Positions 37,698-49,900 of a stretch of 64,000 nucleotides of DNA are shown here, piece by piece. Source of the stretch: Myripristis murdjan (taxonomy: Eukaryota > Chordata > Actinopteri > Holocentriformes > Holocentridae); the NCBI RefSeq assembly GCF_902150065.1, contig NC_043990.1, positions 7,089,276-7,153,275 on the forward strand, in the 5' to 3' direction. The notes under the pieces were generated by a model that was given only the letters and a program-made list of their open reading frames with translations, made no database searches and was not told the DNA's origin. Position 1 is the first letter of the stretch, and each line of letters begins with the position of its first letter. The position numbers and the translations under genes are program-made.

Positions 37698-40600
37698 CTA
37701 TGGTGTATTTGCCTCAGTGAAGAGCTTCTCTCTCAGTTTGTAGTAACTCCCTTTCTTGTGCATTAGTTCCTGGTGAGTCCCACACTCCTGAACTTTCCCA
37801 TCACCAATCACAACAATCTGATGCGCATTCTCAATGGTCTTCAGCCTGTGAGCGATCACCAGCAGGGTCTGGTTTGGATTACAAGCCAGGGCCTGCTGAA
37901 CCTGTGTAGAGACATTGACAAAAATTAACTCGGTGGCCACAATTATCAGTGTGGGTGTTTTCTATGGAACTGTTCAGTGCTTCTTTTAGTTTTTTCCTTA
38001 TTGTCTCTGTATTACTTTAGTTTTTGGTGTTTTTGGTGTAGAAAAATAGCCCCACAGGCAATTTCCCTGAGGTGACTGAGGTGGAAACCTTCTGTCAGAA
38101 CGGTACTTGATTTGAAACCATCTCTAGTCCCAGAGGAAAAGTGGTAGGACACCGCTAAGATTCTGCTGGGAGCTATAAAGCATCATGTTGTGTGTATTAC
38201 TGTGCATGATGGGGGAAGTTTGGGGGAGATTTTATAAGTTTGGCAGAGTAATCCGCCTCAAGGGCTCAAGAATGGACACCTTTGTCCTTGATGATGCAGC
38301 AACTTACCTTGGTTTCACTCTCGCTGTCCAGAGAGCTGGTGATCTCGTCCAGGATGAGGATCTGTGGCTGTCTCACCAGGGCTCTGGCAATGGCAATACG
38401 CTGCCTCTCACTCTTGGATAACTGGCCACCTCCCTCACCCACCTCTGAGAGATAATAATAAAGATAAAAATAAAGATTGGAGGTGTCCCAACCAGCAAAA
38501 GACAAAACCTTTTTTTTCAGTGTTTGAAACCTGAAATACAAGATAGATACTCAGAACGCACCCAAAAATACTGAATTATGTGTTTATGTGGAAGTCATAA
38601 TCCTGTTTTGACTCTACAGCCTTTATAACAATGTAAAAGACATGAATATCTCTTAATTTACCAAGGGGTTGGAAAATTTTCTCTTCTACACGAGAGCCCT
38701 GGTGAACAAAATTAAATTTATATCAATCTGAAATGTGGATAAATCATGTTAAATTTTACACTCTTGGACCATTTGTGCTCTCATTCACAGTTTTCATTGA
38801 ACAGCCAAACCAGGCTTCTACGTAGCCTAAATAAATTTGTACACCGGTAAATAAGTCGCATCTACCTGTGTCATAGCCTTTCTCCAGGTTGATGATGAAG
38901 TCATGGGCATTAGCGTTGCGCGCTGCTTCCTGGATCTCATCCAGTGAGCAGTCAGTAAGGCCATAGGCTATGTTTTCTCTGATGGAGCCAGAGAAAAGCA
39001 CAGGCTGCTGGCTCACCACGGCTATCTGTGAAACACACGATCATCAGTGTGAATCAGTGAATGATAAATGTTATTAAAGGAAAGAAATCCATCCACAGAT
39101 ACTATTTTTGGTCCAAAGTATTGTGTGTATCCAATTTCTAAAATGTAAAAATGTAAAATGATGATACATACTGCATCTTACATGAATGTCCTGACTGTAT
39201 TTGAAAATGTAACCAAAAAGTAAACATGAGAAAACATGGACAATAAGCAGTTATGAAATTGTCTTGTACAAAGGAGAGAAACCCCTGAAGATATTAGGTA
39301 GGTAATTTTTGTTTGTACCTTCCTGTGAAGGTAACGGTGCTCGTAGGATTGCAGTGGTTGATCATCCAATAGGATTATTCCTTTCTGAGGCTCGTAAAAT
39401 CGCTCCAGTAAGCTCACACATGTGCTCTTTCCCTCTCCAGATGGACCCACCAGTGCTGCCATCTGACCTGGTTTCAGCTCCAGAGAAAAGTCCTGATACA
39501 AAAGTGAAACAGTGATTATGCATCTGTATTCATACAGTGGACAGAAATAGACACTACGACTTCTGCAGCCATCTAAAATCTAACAAAACAAACCAAAAAA
39601 TAGATACAGGCCCCTGACATTTTTCACTATTTCCTTTATAAGTACAGTTTTACTGCTGTGGTTTCTTTCAAAGGACTGCAAGCTGATTGAACTCCCTTCA
39701 CAAGCTGGTGGTCCCGCCTCACCTGCAGCACTGTTTTATTGGAGTGTGAAAGGTACGAGAAGGTGAGGTCGCAGAATCTGACGTGTCCTTTGAGGTGATC
39801 AGGCGCGAGTGTCCCCTCTGAGCTGACCTGAGGCTCTCTGTCCAGATACTCAAACACTTTCCCAGCAGCCCCCACAGAGTTCAACATGTCGCCAAAGATG
39901 TAGATCAGTGTCTGGAAAAGCAATAATAGGCCAGTGTTGGTCAGTCAATCACTTCTGAGGAGGTGTTATTGTTCACACATACAATTAGAGATGAAGTATC
40001 CACATTTTTGCCGCATCTACAGTACAGGCCAAAAGTTTGGACACACCTTCTCATTCAATGTGTTTTCTTTATTTTCATGACTATTTACATTGTAGATTCT
40101 CACTGAAGGAATCAAAACTATGAATGAACACATGTGGAGTTATGTACTTAACAAAAAAAGGTGAAATAACTGAAAACATGTTTTATATTCTAGTTTCTTC
40201 AAAATAGCCACCCTTTGCTCTGATTACTGCTTTGCACACTTTTGGCATTCTCTCGATGAGCTTCAAGAGGTAGTCACCTGAAATGGTTTTCACTTCACAG
40301 GTGTGCCTTATCAGGGTTAATTAGTGGAATTTCTTGCTTTATCAATGAGGTTGGGACCATCAGTTGTGTTGTGCAGAAGTCAGGTTACTACACAGCCGAC
40401 AGCCCTATTGGATGACTGTTAAAATTCATATTATGGCAAGAACCAATCAGCTAACTAAAGAAAAACGAGTGGCCATCATTACTTTAAGAAGTCCGGAAAA
40501 TTGCAAAAACTTTAAATGTGTCCCCAACTGGAGTCGCAAAAACCATCAAGCGCTACAATGAAACTGGCACACATGAGGACCGACCCAGGAAAGGAAGACC

Positions 40601-43600
40601 AAGAGTCACCTCTGATTCTGAGGACAAGTTCATCCGAGTCACCAGGCTCAGAAATCGCAAGTTAACAGCAGCTCAGATCAGAGACCAGATAAATGCCACA
40701 AAGAGTTCTAGCAGCAGACCCATCTCTAGAACAACTGTTAAGAGGAGACTGCGCGAATCAGGCCTTCATGGTCAAATAGCTGCTAGGAAACCACTGCTAA
40801 GGAGAGGCAACAAGCAGAAGAGATTTGTTTGGGCCAAGAAACACAAGGAATGAACATTAGACCAGTGGAAATCTGTGCTTCGGTCTGATGAGTCCAAATT
40901 TGAGATCTTTGGTTCCAACCGCCGTGTCTTTGTGAGACGCAGAAAAGGTGAACGGATGGATTCCACATGCCTGGTTCCCACTGTGAAGCATGGAGGAGGA
41001 GGTGTGATGGTGTGGGGGTGTTTTGCTGGTGACACTGTTGGGGATTTATTCAAAATTGAAGGCACACTGAACCAGCATGGCTACCACAGCATCCTGCAGC
41101 GACATGCCATCCCATCCTGTTTGTGTTTAGTTGGACAATCATTTATTTTCCAACAGGACAATTACCCCAAACACACCTCCAGGCTGTGTAAGGGCTATTT
41201 GACCAAGAAGGAGAGTGATGGAATGCTGCGGCAGATGACCTGGCCTCCACAGTCACCGGACCTGAACCCAATCGAGATGGTTTGGGGTGAGCTGGAGCGC
41301 AGAGTGAAGGCAAAGGGGCCAACAAGTGCTAAACACCTCTGGGAACTCCTTCAAGACTGTTGGAAAACCATTTCAGGTGACTACCTCTTGAAGCTCATCG
41401 AGAGAATGCCAAGAGTGTGCAAAGCAGTAATCAGAGCAAAGGGTGGCTATTTTGAAGAAACTAGAATATAAAACATGTTTTCAGTTATTTCACCTTTTTT
41501 TGTTAAGTACATAACTCCACATGTGTTCATTCATAGTTTTGATTCCTTCAGTTAGAATCTACAATGTAAATAGTCATGAAAATAAAGAAAATGCATTGAA
41601 TGAGAAGGTGTGTCCAAACTTTTGGCCTGTACTGTATATCTAATGCAACATCACTGCATTCATTGGAGCATTTATTATCTTTTACTGGTTACATGATTGT
41701 TTATAAAAGCTGTTTTAAGGGAGATTACCAAAGCAAGTCAGTATTAATAATCTTCCTCCCTAATGTGAATGTGCTTTTAAAGTATTTGACTGGTTCTTGA
41801 ATGTAATTATCTATACCTCTGAAATATTAAGCAATAAATATCATATTAATATAATTTCTTTTCCGACAGCAAACACATAGCATTTTGGAATGAACCCAAT
41901 CATATTCTCATGTACATATTCAACTATAGATTACATTGGATCTGATTTGCAAGACACAGTTGGTTACTGCAAATTTCAAAATTGTCTGATGGACTAGACA
42001 AACTGAAGGGCTACTGACTAAATCCCCAGACAGACAAGATTATGGCTTAATATAGACAGATTATGGCGACTGATTATAATGTAAGTGTTGATACCCTGAT
42101 GTGGTCGCCGAGGTTTGACTGGTAGAGGATGAAGGAAACCAGGTTTCCAGTGGTCATCTGACCCCTCCGGATGAAGAGTCTGCCATAGTACAACATGGCC
42201 ACCTGCATGCCCAACCCTGTCAGCTATATAGGCATACAAACACACAGACACACACACAGCATAGTCAAATGGGGTGGTCTAAAATCAACAGGATCAACAC
42301 CAAAGCACACAGCATTTTACAAAGGCCTACAAGCTTCTCACCCTCCGTGCAAGCAGGTAAACAGCCCTGACAGTGTCCCGACGGGTCTTGAGGATGTGTG
42401 TGTCCATCAAGCGGTCTTCATAGCGACGGGCCTCGCCTTGTTCTGTTTTGAAACTCCGTACTACCCGAATACTAGACACCACCTCACTCACTGCTTCATT
42501 TGCCCGAGCTATCGAGTCTTGCACTTCCTGGGACAGTCTCTGTGGAAAAAAACAGTAAAGAAGAAATTGAGATTTTTTTTCTTAGTAACCACATCCAAAT
42601 GTAGCCAATTCTGTGTAATTTGACTCAACTCATTGGGAGCTGCAGTACCACACTTCCACAACTTCTTATTTTATGAGATTTTTTGCCTCAGTGCAGATTT
42701 GACATTTGATTAAAAGTACCAGACTTACTTACTTTTTCTTTTACTGACTTTTATTCATTTATTTTTTAAAACATTTTATTGTTTTATTGTTGTAATTTTT
42801 AGTCTATCAAAAGTTATTTATTGTTGTCTATTTTTGTTTCTACCTGATAGTGTGTGTCGTAGATGTTCTGTAGCAGGGCAGTGACGGGCGTCTCCATCAG
42901 CACGAGGAAGGTGAGCTTCCATGAGAGATTCATCATTAGGGAGATGATGCCCACAGTCTTGATGAATGTCCTCAACAGCACGTTGATGTTAAGAGGAACC
43001 GTTCTTCCCATCAGGGTGGTGTCTCTGGACAGCCTCGATGTGATTTCACCTACATAGAGCAACAACCATTATGCAAAAAAAAATGAACTGGCCCTGCCCT
43101 GCCCCTGCCCCTGTCCTGCCAGGTGCTGTCCTGCCCAGCTCTTTTCTGTCCTGTCCTGTTCTGTCCAAGGAACGCATAAAGAAGGAGGAGGTAATGTTAT
43201 CAACTAGCATGTGAGCCCAAATTGGTGCTGAGAGTGGAAAATTCTGTGCACTTCCCATTGCTTTGAATGAATTTGCCACTCCTCTGTAAATACAATCCTT
43301 ATTTAACAGGTTAGTGCCACAGCCAGATGTTGGAATGATGAATAATTTCTTTTTGCTGTCTAGCTCATACCTGATGTTTGGGATTGCACATTTTTGGCTA
43401 AAATTAGCATTGTTTGGCTAGAGCTGGGCTTCATGCCAAGCTTTATGCAGCTGCTGGACAGACTGATGCTGTTTTGAGTCTTTTTAACCTGTTAATTTTT
43501 AACTTTTAATTGCTTCATAAAGTGAATCTCGAATCTTGTCCTATAATATCCTGTTTGGTTCTGTCATGTCTGTTTTCTCATGTCCTTGTCTTGTTTTTTT

Positions 43601-44105
43601 TTCTCCTGTGTGGTCCTTTCATTTGATGTCCTGTTCTACCCTGTTTAATCCTGTCCTATTCTGCCCTGGTCTTCACTACTTCTCTGCTCATCAGGCTGAA
43701 GCCCCTTAGATGTGAAATCTCTAACAGGGAGAGATGTGAAGAATAGCTATATAATATATATATATAGATATACATCATGGTGCCAGGTGCTAGATATGGA
43801 CGCTATTCTATTCTATTTGTGACAATAATTAAATACAGCATCTCACATGATCACTTTGTGCTCTCAATGAACAATGTGTCCAGTGAAAAATTAATAATAA
43901 AATTAGACATATATGCAGGGTACATAGTTAGAAATGCACACGTGGTGTTAACAGCCTTACCTGTCTTTATGGCCTCAAAGAATCCAATTTCCTGTTTGGT
44001 CAGAGCCCCAAACAACATGACTTTCACTCTGCATGTGAAGCTACTGATGGCACAGAGGAAGAGACCCCCCCTGCAGCCTGCACCAAGAGAGCTACAACAC
44101 AAACA

Positions 44106-44155
<50 letters not shown>

Positions 44156-45677
44156 GATTAATACATACAAAACACACAAAAATATTTATATTCATTCATA
44201 AAGAAGTAAATACAAATATGATTCTACAAATGAACAACTATAAAGAGGCAAACTGGCAGACAGACATAAGCACATGCCAGCATTGATGCGTATCAGTCTG
44301 CTGAAAAATCAAGAAATCACTTATGGATGCTTAACTGAGCTAAAACTTTTTAGGTGAGCTTTTGACAGCAATATAACACTTTATCAAGAGGAATGCGACT
44401 ATTGTTACTGCTGTGAGCGTGTGTGAGCTGTGCATTGAAATAATCAATCAAGAAACACTCTGCTGATAGGCCATGTTGGTAGATGAATGTAGAGGGACAT
44501 ATTATCTTACCCTCCCATTGAGTACAAGCCCATGAAGAAGACAGCTGAGAGGAATTCACTAGACTGGTACTGACTGCCCAGGATGTCAATGACTTTTCCA
44601 GTGTAGAATGGGATGGACATCTCACCTGAGCACGGGCAGAAACAGACATAAAGACATAGATAATCAAGCAGAGACACACCAACACACAAAAAAAACATCA
44701 TCATCATCATCATCATCATCACTTGATCATAAATGCTGTGTGTGCAATGTGGTTAGCAGTTTTATTCCCAATAGAGCAACCCCATGCAAAAAAACAAAAA
44801 AAACAAACAAAAAAAACCAAACAAACAAACAAACAAAAAAAAAAAAAAAAAACAGGCACTTAAAAAAAATGAAAACTTAATTAAATTAAAGTTGCATTAC
44901 CATATAAAATACTACCATTGTTGCTATGCCTTTATGACTCTGGCTATCTTGTTACTGTTATTTTCTGATATTTTCATCATCTTGAGCTGTTTCTAATTGT
45001 GCAGAATATTCCATATGAAATGTTGTCATTCCCATCATCATTCCACTCGTCTATCAATGTCATTGTCTTCATTATAGCACCCAGAAGTCATCATCATCAT
45101 CATCGTCATCAGCATCATCATTACATTCAGCAGTTGTGGTGTTTATGGCAAACTTACAGATGGCAGCAAGTGACAGGAACACAAATGCTCCGAGCAGCAG
45201 AGCACAGTCGGGTTTGTACATGAAGAGGACTCTCATAAACAGCACCCTGGCCTTCTGTTTACTCTCTTTCTCGGCGGCTTCACCGTTGCTGTCCGGGATG
45301 GTGAGCTCCCAAAACAAAGCAGCCGCTAGTGACGCTCCGGCGCACATCAGCCAGGAGCGCATATCCGCCACTGATCCACATGCACTCTCCACATTGAGCC
45401 CGTACAGCAGCTTGATCCCAGTCTCAGCAACAGCAGCGAGGAGACTGTGCACCGCTATGAAACGAATTAGGACCGGTTTGAGGGGTCCCAGCGTGAACAG
45501 GGACACGGCGACTAGCGCCAAGCACCGGAGAACTGCGACAACCCAAAGACGCGCAAGGTTTCCATAGACACTGTGCCTTTTCTCGCCAAACCCCGCTGCG
45601 TAAAACAGCGACAGGTCGACAAAAACGGCCAAAGTCAAAGCAGTAATTTTACGCGTTATCGCTCCGTAGTCTGCCAT
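37698..45677 (-). CDS. tap2: Antigen peptide transporter 2 (ABC transporter, TAP2), 11 exons, 720 aa
   Basis: Exons (minus): 45158-45677, 44511-44625, 43961-44091, 42844-43049, 42342-42539, 42095-42223, 39723-39911, 39319-39492, 38866-39025, 38308-38444, 37698-37901; 2163 bp in frame. Seen: a hydrophobic N-terminal region (exon 1); the transmembrane core with [13 protein letters not shown] and [13 protein letters not shown]; an ATPase domain from about 497 with Walker [10 protein letters not shown] (512-520), Q-loop SQQPVLFSG (Q560), signature LSKSE (616-620), Walker B ILILDE (636-641) and H-loop AHR (H671). Known: TAP2 pairs with TAP1 to pump cytosolic peptides into the ER for class I. The degenerate signature (canonical LSGGQ) fits the asymmetric TAP dimer, where TAP2's own signature serves the weak site. 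An ISRE lies 74 bp upstream. Slightly longer than human (686 aa). tap1 is not in the window. Confidence 0.96.
40020..41634 (+). mobile_element. Tc1/mariner-like DNA transposon in tap2 intron 6
   Basis: A 1615-bp element flanked by TA on both sides (40018-40019, 41635-41636). Long terminal inverted repeats of about 270 bp start CAGTACAGGCCAAAAG and differ at only a few positions, so the insertion is fairly recent. The right repeat overlaps the transposase C-terminus. The transposase (plus) begins near 40434 ([16 protein letters not shown]). It has lost frame around 40485-40495 and has a TGA at 40851-40853 where relatives have Trp, but the HTH half and the DDE core remain legible: RSDESKF, FQQDN and NPIE, with the usual 34-residue spacing of the last two. 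Orientation is opposite to tap2. Non-autonomous now. Confidence 0.95.
40518..41471 (+). pseudogene. Tc1-like transposase remnant
   Basis: Two stretches in one frame, 40518-40853 and 40854-41471, separated by a single TGA. The first carries the paired HTH DNA-binding domain ([36 protein letters not shown]). The second carries the DDE catalytic domain ([38 protein letters not shown]) and ends GGYFEETRI. The first 28 or so codons are in another frame. Broken, so not expected to be active. Confidence 0.9.
43085..43680. repeat. Degenerate TCCTG-type repeat in tap2 intron 3
   Basis: Two patches (43090-43165 and 43540-43680) rich in CCTGT, CCTGC and TCCTG units on the plus strand, in intron 43050-43960. 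Looks like a decayed pentanucleotide minisatellite. Confidence 0.5.
44107..44153. repeat. (CA)n microsatellite next to tap2 exon 3 acceptor
   Basis: About 23 CA units starting some 16 bp upstream (minus sense) of exon 3. Confidence 0.95.
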
Positions 45678-45750
45678 CGGAGAGCCCCGGTGTCTGTCGT
45701 TCTCGTAGAATGAGCACTGCGTCGGTGTTGCTCAGCCGCTACTCACTTTC

Positions 45751-45762
45751 AGTTTCATTTTC
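45751..45762 (-). promoter_or_regulatory. ISRE upstream of tap2
   Basis: AGTTTCATTTTC on the plus strand (GAAAATGAAACT on the sense strand) matches GAAANNGAAAC exactly, 74 bp upstream of the tap2 start codon. Expected target of IRF/ISGF3 after interferon. Confidence 0.75.
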
Positions 45763-46799
45763 CTAAAGGACGTGGGGTTTCCCTGAAACTCTAAGGTCTT
45801 CACAAGGCTTACTCCTGCTCCTCTTCATAATCATCATCATCATCCTCGTCCTTTTCCTCCCGACTACCAAGATCAAAACCATGGGATGACTGCGATCATA
45901 ACCCACAGCATATAATCTACAAAACTGTTGTTTAGACAAAGTTCTGTTTCAGAGCACAGAATATTGCTTGTTGACTGATGGTTCATTTTAAAGGAAATAC
46001 TACATAAGATTTTTAAATAAATTAAAAAAAAATAGATCAACAGTAGTGGTTGCCACAGAGTTTTATTTATTTATTGTCACAAAACAGGCAATTGCAGCTA
46101 TCAGAGAAAAAGGTGGCTACTGACTGCCCATACAGTTTAGAATAGATTACAGTCTATAATCTGTTTTTAAATTAGCTGTCTGGTAAAAAGCCTAGTGTGA
46201 ATGAGTGAGCAAGTTTAATGATGGGATAAAAAAAGTCACTGTTAACTGTAGAGAAAATTAGTCACTTCCTAAACATCTTAATTTGTTATACAGCCCCTTA
46301 CTCTATAAGATTAGTCTACCTGAATGTTTTTCCTCAGACAGGTTACCACAGAGTCAACCGCAGTTGAATTACAGGGAAAGCTGAGGAGTTCTTGAGCCAG
46401 TCTACAGAGGAGCTCAGAGTAGGTTAGATGCTGAACATGTTATGCATGGTATTTATATAATTTTACATTTATATAAATTCACAAATTGTATTAGTACTTG
46501 TCATGTGGTCCACAACCAAAGACTTAATCTTTGAGCAAGATGATAAACCCATATATCTTCCAGTGGTGCTGCAAATTGCTCACCCTCTGGTACATTGCAT
46601 AAATATGTCAAGAGTCAACTGAGAGGTCTGAAATAACCACCCACCAGGTGCCAAATGCCTGTATGAAATGTTCTTTATTAAAAACATGTGTTTGCTTTTT
46701 TTGCAGGTAGGCAGGAATGAATCAGCTGCTATAAGCTTCTAAGTCTTCTCTAATAATTTAAAATTTTCTTGTATTGCATGAGGATTTTTTTTTTTTTTT

Positions 46800-46843
46800 A
46801 TCTAATTCCCCTCAGAGATCAATGAAGTATTTCTGATTCTGAT
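46800..46843. repeat. LINE/SINE tail-like fragment
   Basis: ATTCCCCTCAGAGATCAATG and GTATTTCTGATTCTGA, a near match to 8108-8153. Confidence 0.45.
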
Positions 46844-46981
46844 TTATTAACTTGATCTGTTGTAGAATGGATTGTGCAAGTTTTAAATTACAGAAACACA
46901 GCATGGGCATATATGATGAAAAGAAATACCTAATTGCACTCTTTGCACAACACTTTAGAAATTAGAAACTGCATGTGTTGA

Positions 46982-49900
46982 TCACTGGTCATAGAAGGTT
47001 GGTAACTTATTTCCCAGAATCACTTTCTCCTCTGTGCTGTGTTCATCTATGCTGACAATGTAGGCCACGCCTCCACTGGAGCCGTCACGACTCATTGCCA
47101 AAGTGAGAGCTGAAAGGGAGGGTGGGAGGGAGGGAGGGAGAGGGACAGAATAAATGAGGACTTGAAATGAGGAAGAGCAGATCAAACTGTTAGTCTAGGC
47201 CTAGTTTGCATCAGGACAATATGCACAATGTTCAATATAACATATAGTAAAATAATTGCACTTTTTTGGTCTTCTTTTGAACATCCTACCCTGAATCCTA
47301 AATTACTTACTGTTGACAACAAACTTCTGGCACTCTTCCTTTGTCATTCCTTTGCGATACTCTGCGTCAACAAAACCGTAGACGTAGGAACTGCCAGATC
47401 CACCGACTGCAAAAGGCTGCCTTGTCAGGAGGCCATTCAGGGTCGCGAACACCTGAGAGAGAGAAAAATGTTTCTGTATTAATCCTGTAACATAGATCAT
47501 GCTGTCTAGGTGAACCCTTTGGGCTCTAGTTTCACAGACCGGGTGAGGCGGCGGCGCAGCACAGCTGCGCTTCGCCAACTGGATGTGGCCAGGTGGATTT
47601 TGCAAGTTTGGCACAGCGTGCACAGTGGCGCAGGTACTCCGCCGTTCCTCCTACCGGTGCATGGGAGGAGAGAAGGCGTGGAGTGGGTTTGACACAGTCG
47701 ATTCACTTTAAACCAATCAAATGAGCCCCTGTCCTCGCCTTTAAAATGCACTGCGAGAAGGTGTAATGAACGTTTACACCAGGGGTCCCCAAACTTTTTC
47801 CTGTGAGGGCCACATAACTTTTCCCTTCTCTGATGGGGGGCCGGGGTCAGTTTGTAACAGAAAAAGTGTGACGATCGCAGGGGTGCCTAAACGTAAACAT
47901 TTATTGTTTTCCAGAAAGCCACACATAACCAAATATTAATAACCCTTTCATGGATCTTCACAGAAAAAAGTCAGGAAATAAATAATAACACTATTAATGA
48001 AATAAATTACACTATTTATGAAATCAATAAAAATCAAATAACCCTCTCTGGGTTCTTCACAGAAAAAAAAAAGTCAGGAAATTAATAGCACTATTTGTGA
48101 AATAAATAATAACCAAATAACCCTCTCTGGGTTCTTCACAGAAAAAATAAAGTCAGGAAATATATAATAACACTATTTATGAAATAAATAATAACCAAAT
48201 AACTCTCTCTGGGTTCTTCACAGAAAAAAAAAAGTCCATGGAACATTAACTTTCTGTTGTGCCGTGCACAATCTTAACAGGTAAAAGTTCAGCTTAGTTG
48301 TCAGAGCAGAATCTCTTACTTAAATGCAGGGACGGTTTTTGCTATGGGCAGTGTGGGCCAGGGCGCAATCTACTTGGGGGCGCACGAGGAAAAAAAAAAT
48401 CGGCAGTTTTCTAGACTACCATATTGACCCGCACATGCCGTGGCACCGGGGTACCATCAGTCGGCATCAGGTGGGCCGGTCTGGTCTGCCGGATCTGACA
48501 GGTGAGCGGCTTAATGCCGGCCAGTGCAGGCTCACCTGATGCCGACTGATGCTGCCCCGGTGCCGCGCCTGACTGGTGCCGCGGGGGCGGGGGGGTTGGA
48601 GTAGTAACATGAAAGGGCGCAAGCCAGTAATATCGCCTAGAGCGGCAACATAGGCAGAACCACCACTGCTTAAATGACTCATATGAGCAGTCTCTCAAAG
48701 TTCTTGTGTTCCTTCCTTATAATCCTTTTGTAGGTTCCAGTAGGCTTGTCATGTTCTATGCGTGTATTAGTCTCGATCGCGTGGCCAGACTGAAAAAAAA
48801 ATCATAATGCGTCTCTGGTATTGTTCAGGGGGCCGGGCCAAATGTGGAGGCGGGCCGTATCCGGCCCGCGGGCCGTAGTTTGGGGACCACTGGTTTACAC
48901 AATTGACATGGAGGTCTACTGCCGCAGGCGGAGTGGAGCCCAGGAGACAGGCGCAGAGCGGAGACTGGCGCACAGTGCACACACGTCACCAAAACCTCAC
49001 AGGCAGGCTTCCATAATGTCAGGCACATTAACAATGCAATAAATACCGACAAAAAAACACTATTCAATGCTGCTATCACAATCAGCACATACATATATCT
49101 CGATATCAATTGTCCCGTCACAACTGATGTCAGATCAAAGGAGATTGGCACCGTTTGTGCTGATTGTGAGGTTTTGGTGATGTGCGCCAGCCAGCCAAAC
49201 TTCCACTGCACCGGCTGTGCTCCGCCTTACGCAGAAAGTAGACGTGGTTTCAGATGGCGAGCTTTTGGCGCACCTCGGCGAAGCCTTTTGGCACGAAACT
49301 GTCACTGCGCCAAGCTGAATCTGTCGACACCTCCGCCCGCTGCGCCACCACTCCCATCTCAGCGCACCTCGGTCTGAGAAACTTGCAAACCGTCCGCCTC
49401 TCGCGTTTCGCTGGTCGAAACTAGCTCTGTGCGGGGTTTGCCTCACTGCGCCACCCTCCGCTGCACCGGGAAACTAAAGCCCTTTGACTCAAAGTGCCTG
49501 AGAGTACTACAGGTGAATGGCCTCAGTGGGTTTTTAAAAAAAAAAAAAAAAACTCAGCTGCAAAAGTGTATGTTCTGGAAGGAACTTGGACTTGAACAAA
49601 TGGACTTTATTAACAAGAGTTTTAAAAAAGTAATGTTTTGAGCACTACACTCTTGAAAGTGGAAGAATTTAGTATTAAGGATCCATTTTGTGCATTTTTC
49701 CTATTGTCTTTGGATCCAGCATCTACTTAATATTTGATAAGTGTTTCTTTATTTTTGCTTCGAGGATTGAGTACTTCCCATTAAACATGGCAAACTTTTT
49801 GATTACAATCCTGAATCTCTAACCTCCACACCAGGTTACCATAGCAACATTTGATGACTGACCTGCCCCCCTTCTCTTCTGTCCCAGCCAGCCACAATGA

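Larger units (their letters stand above)
45678..46981. other. tap2-psmb9 spacer
   Basis: Holds the tap2 promoter on the left and the psmb9 3' UTR on the right (minus-strand AATAAA at 46843-46848 and 46673-46678). A (CAT)n run lies at 45830-45843. The LINE/SINE tail-like fragment at 46800-46843 is shared with 8108-8153. No coding exon recognised. Confidence 0.5.
47780..48892. mobile_element. hAT-like element 1, nested in the outer TIR element
   Basis: A 1113-bp element with ends CAGGGGTCCCCAAACT and (reverse-complemented) CAGTGGTCCCCAAACT, 15/16 matching. A perfect 8-bp target duplication GTTTACAC lies at 47772-47779 and 48893-48900, diagnostic of hAT. It is non-coding and contains a tandem repeat (47940-48236) and a second hAT element (48327-48669). 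Confidence 0.9.
47521..49482. mobile_element. Outer TIR element (MITE-like) in psmb9 intron 4
   Basis: The left end reads GGGCTCTAGTTTC and the right end, reverse-complemented, reads GGGCTTTAGTTTC; both lead into GC-rich sequence containing GGCGCAG. TTT flanks both ends, a possible 3-bp duplication. Excluding the inserted hAT element and its target duplication, it is about 840 bp. No transposase was seen. Superfamily undetermined (a Harbinger-like element is one option). Confidence 0.6.
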
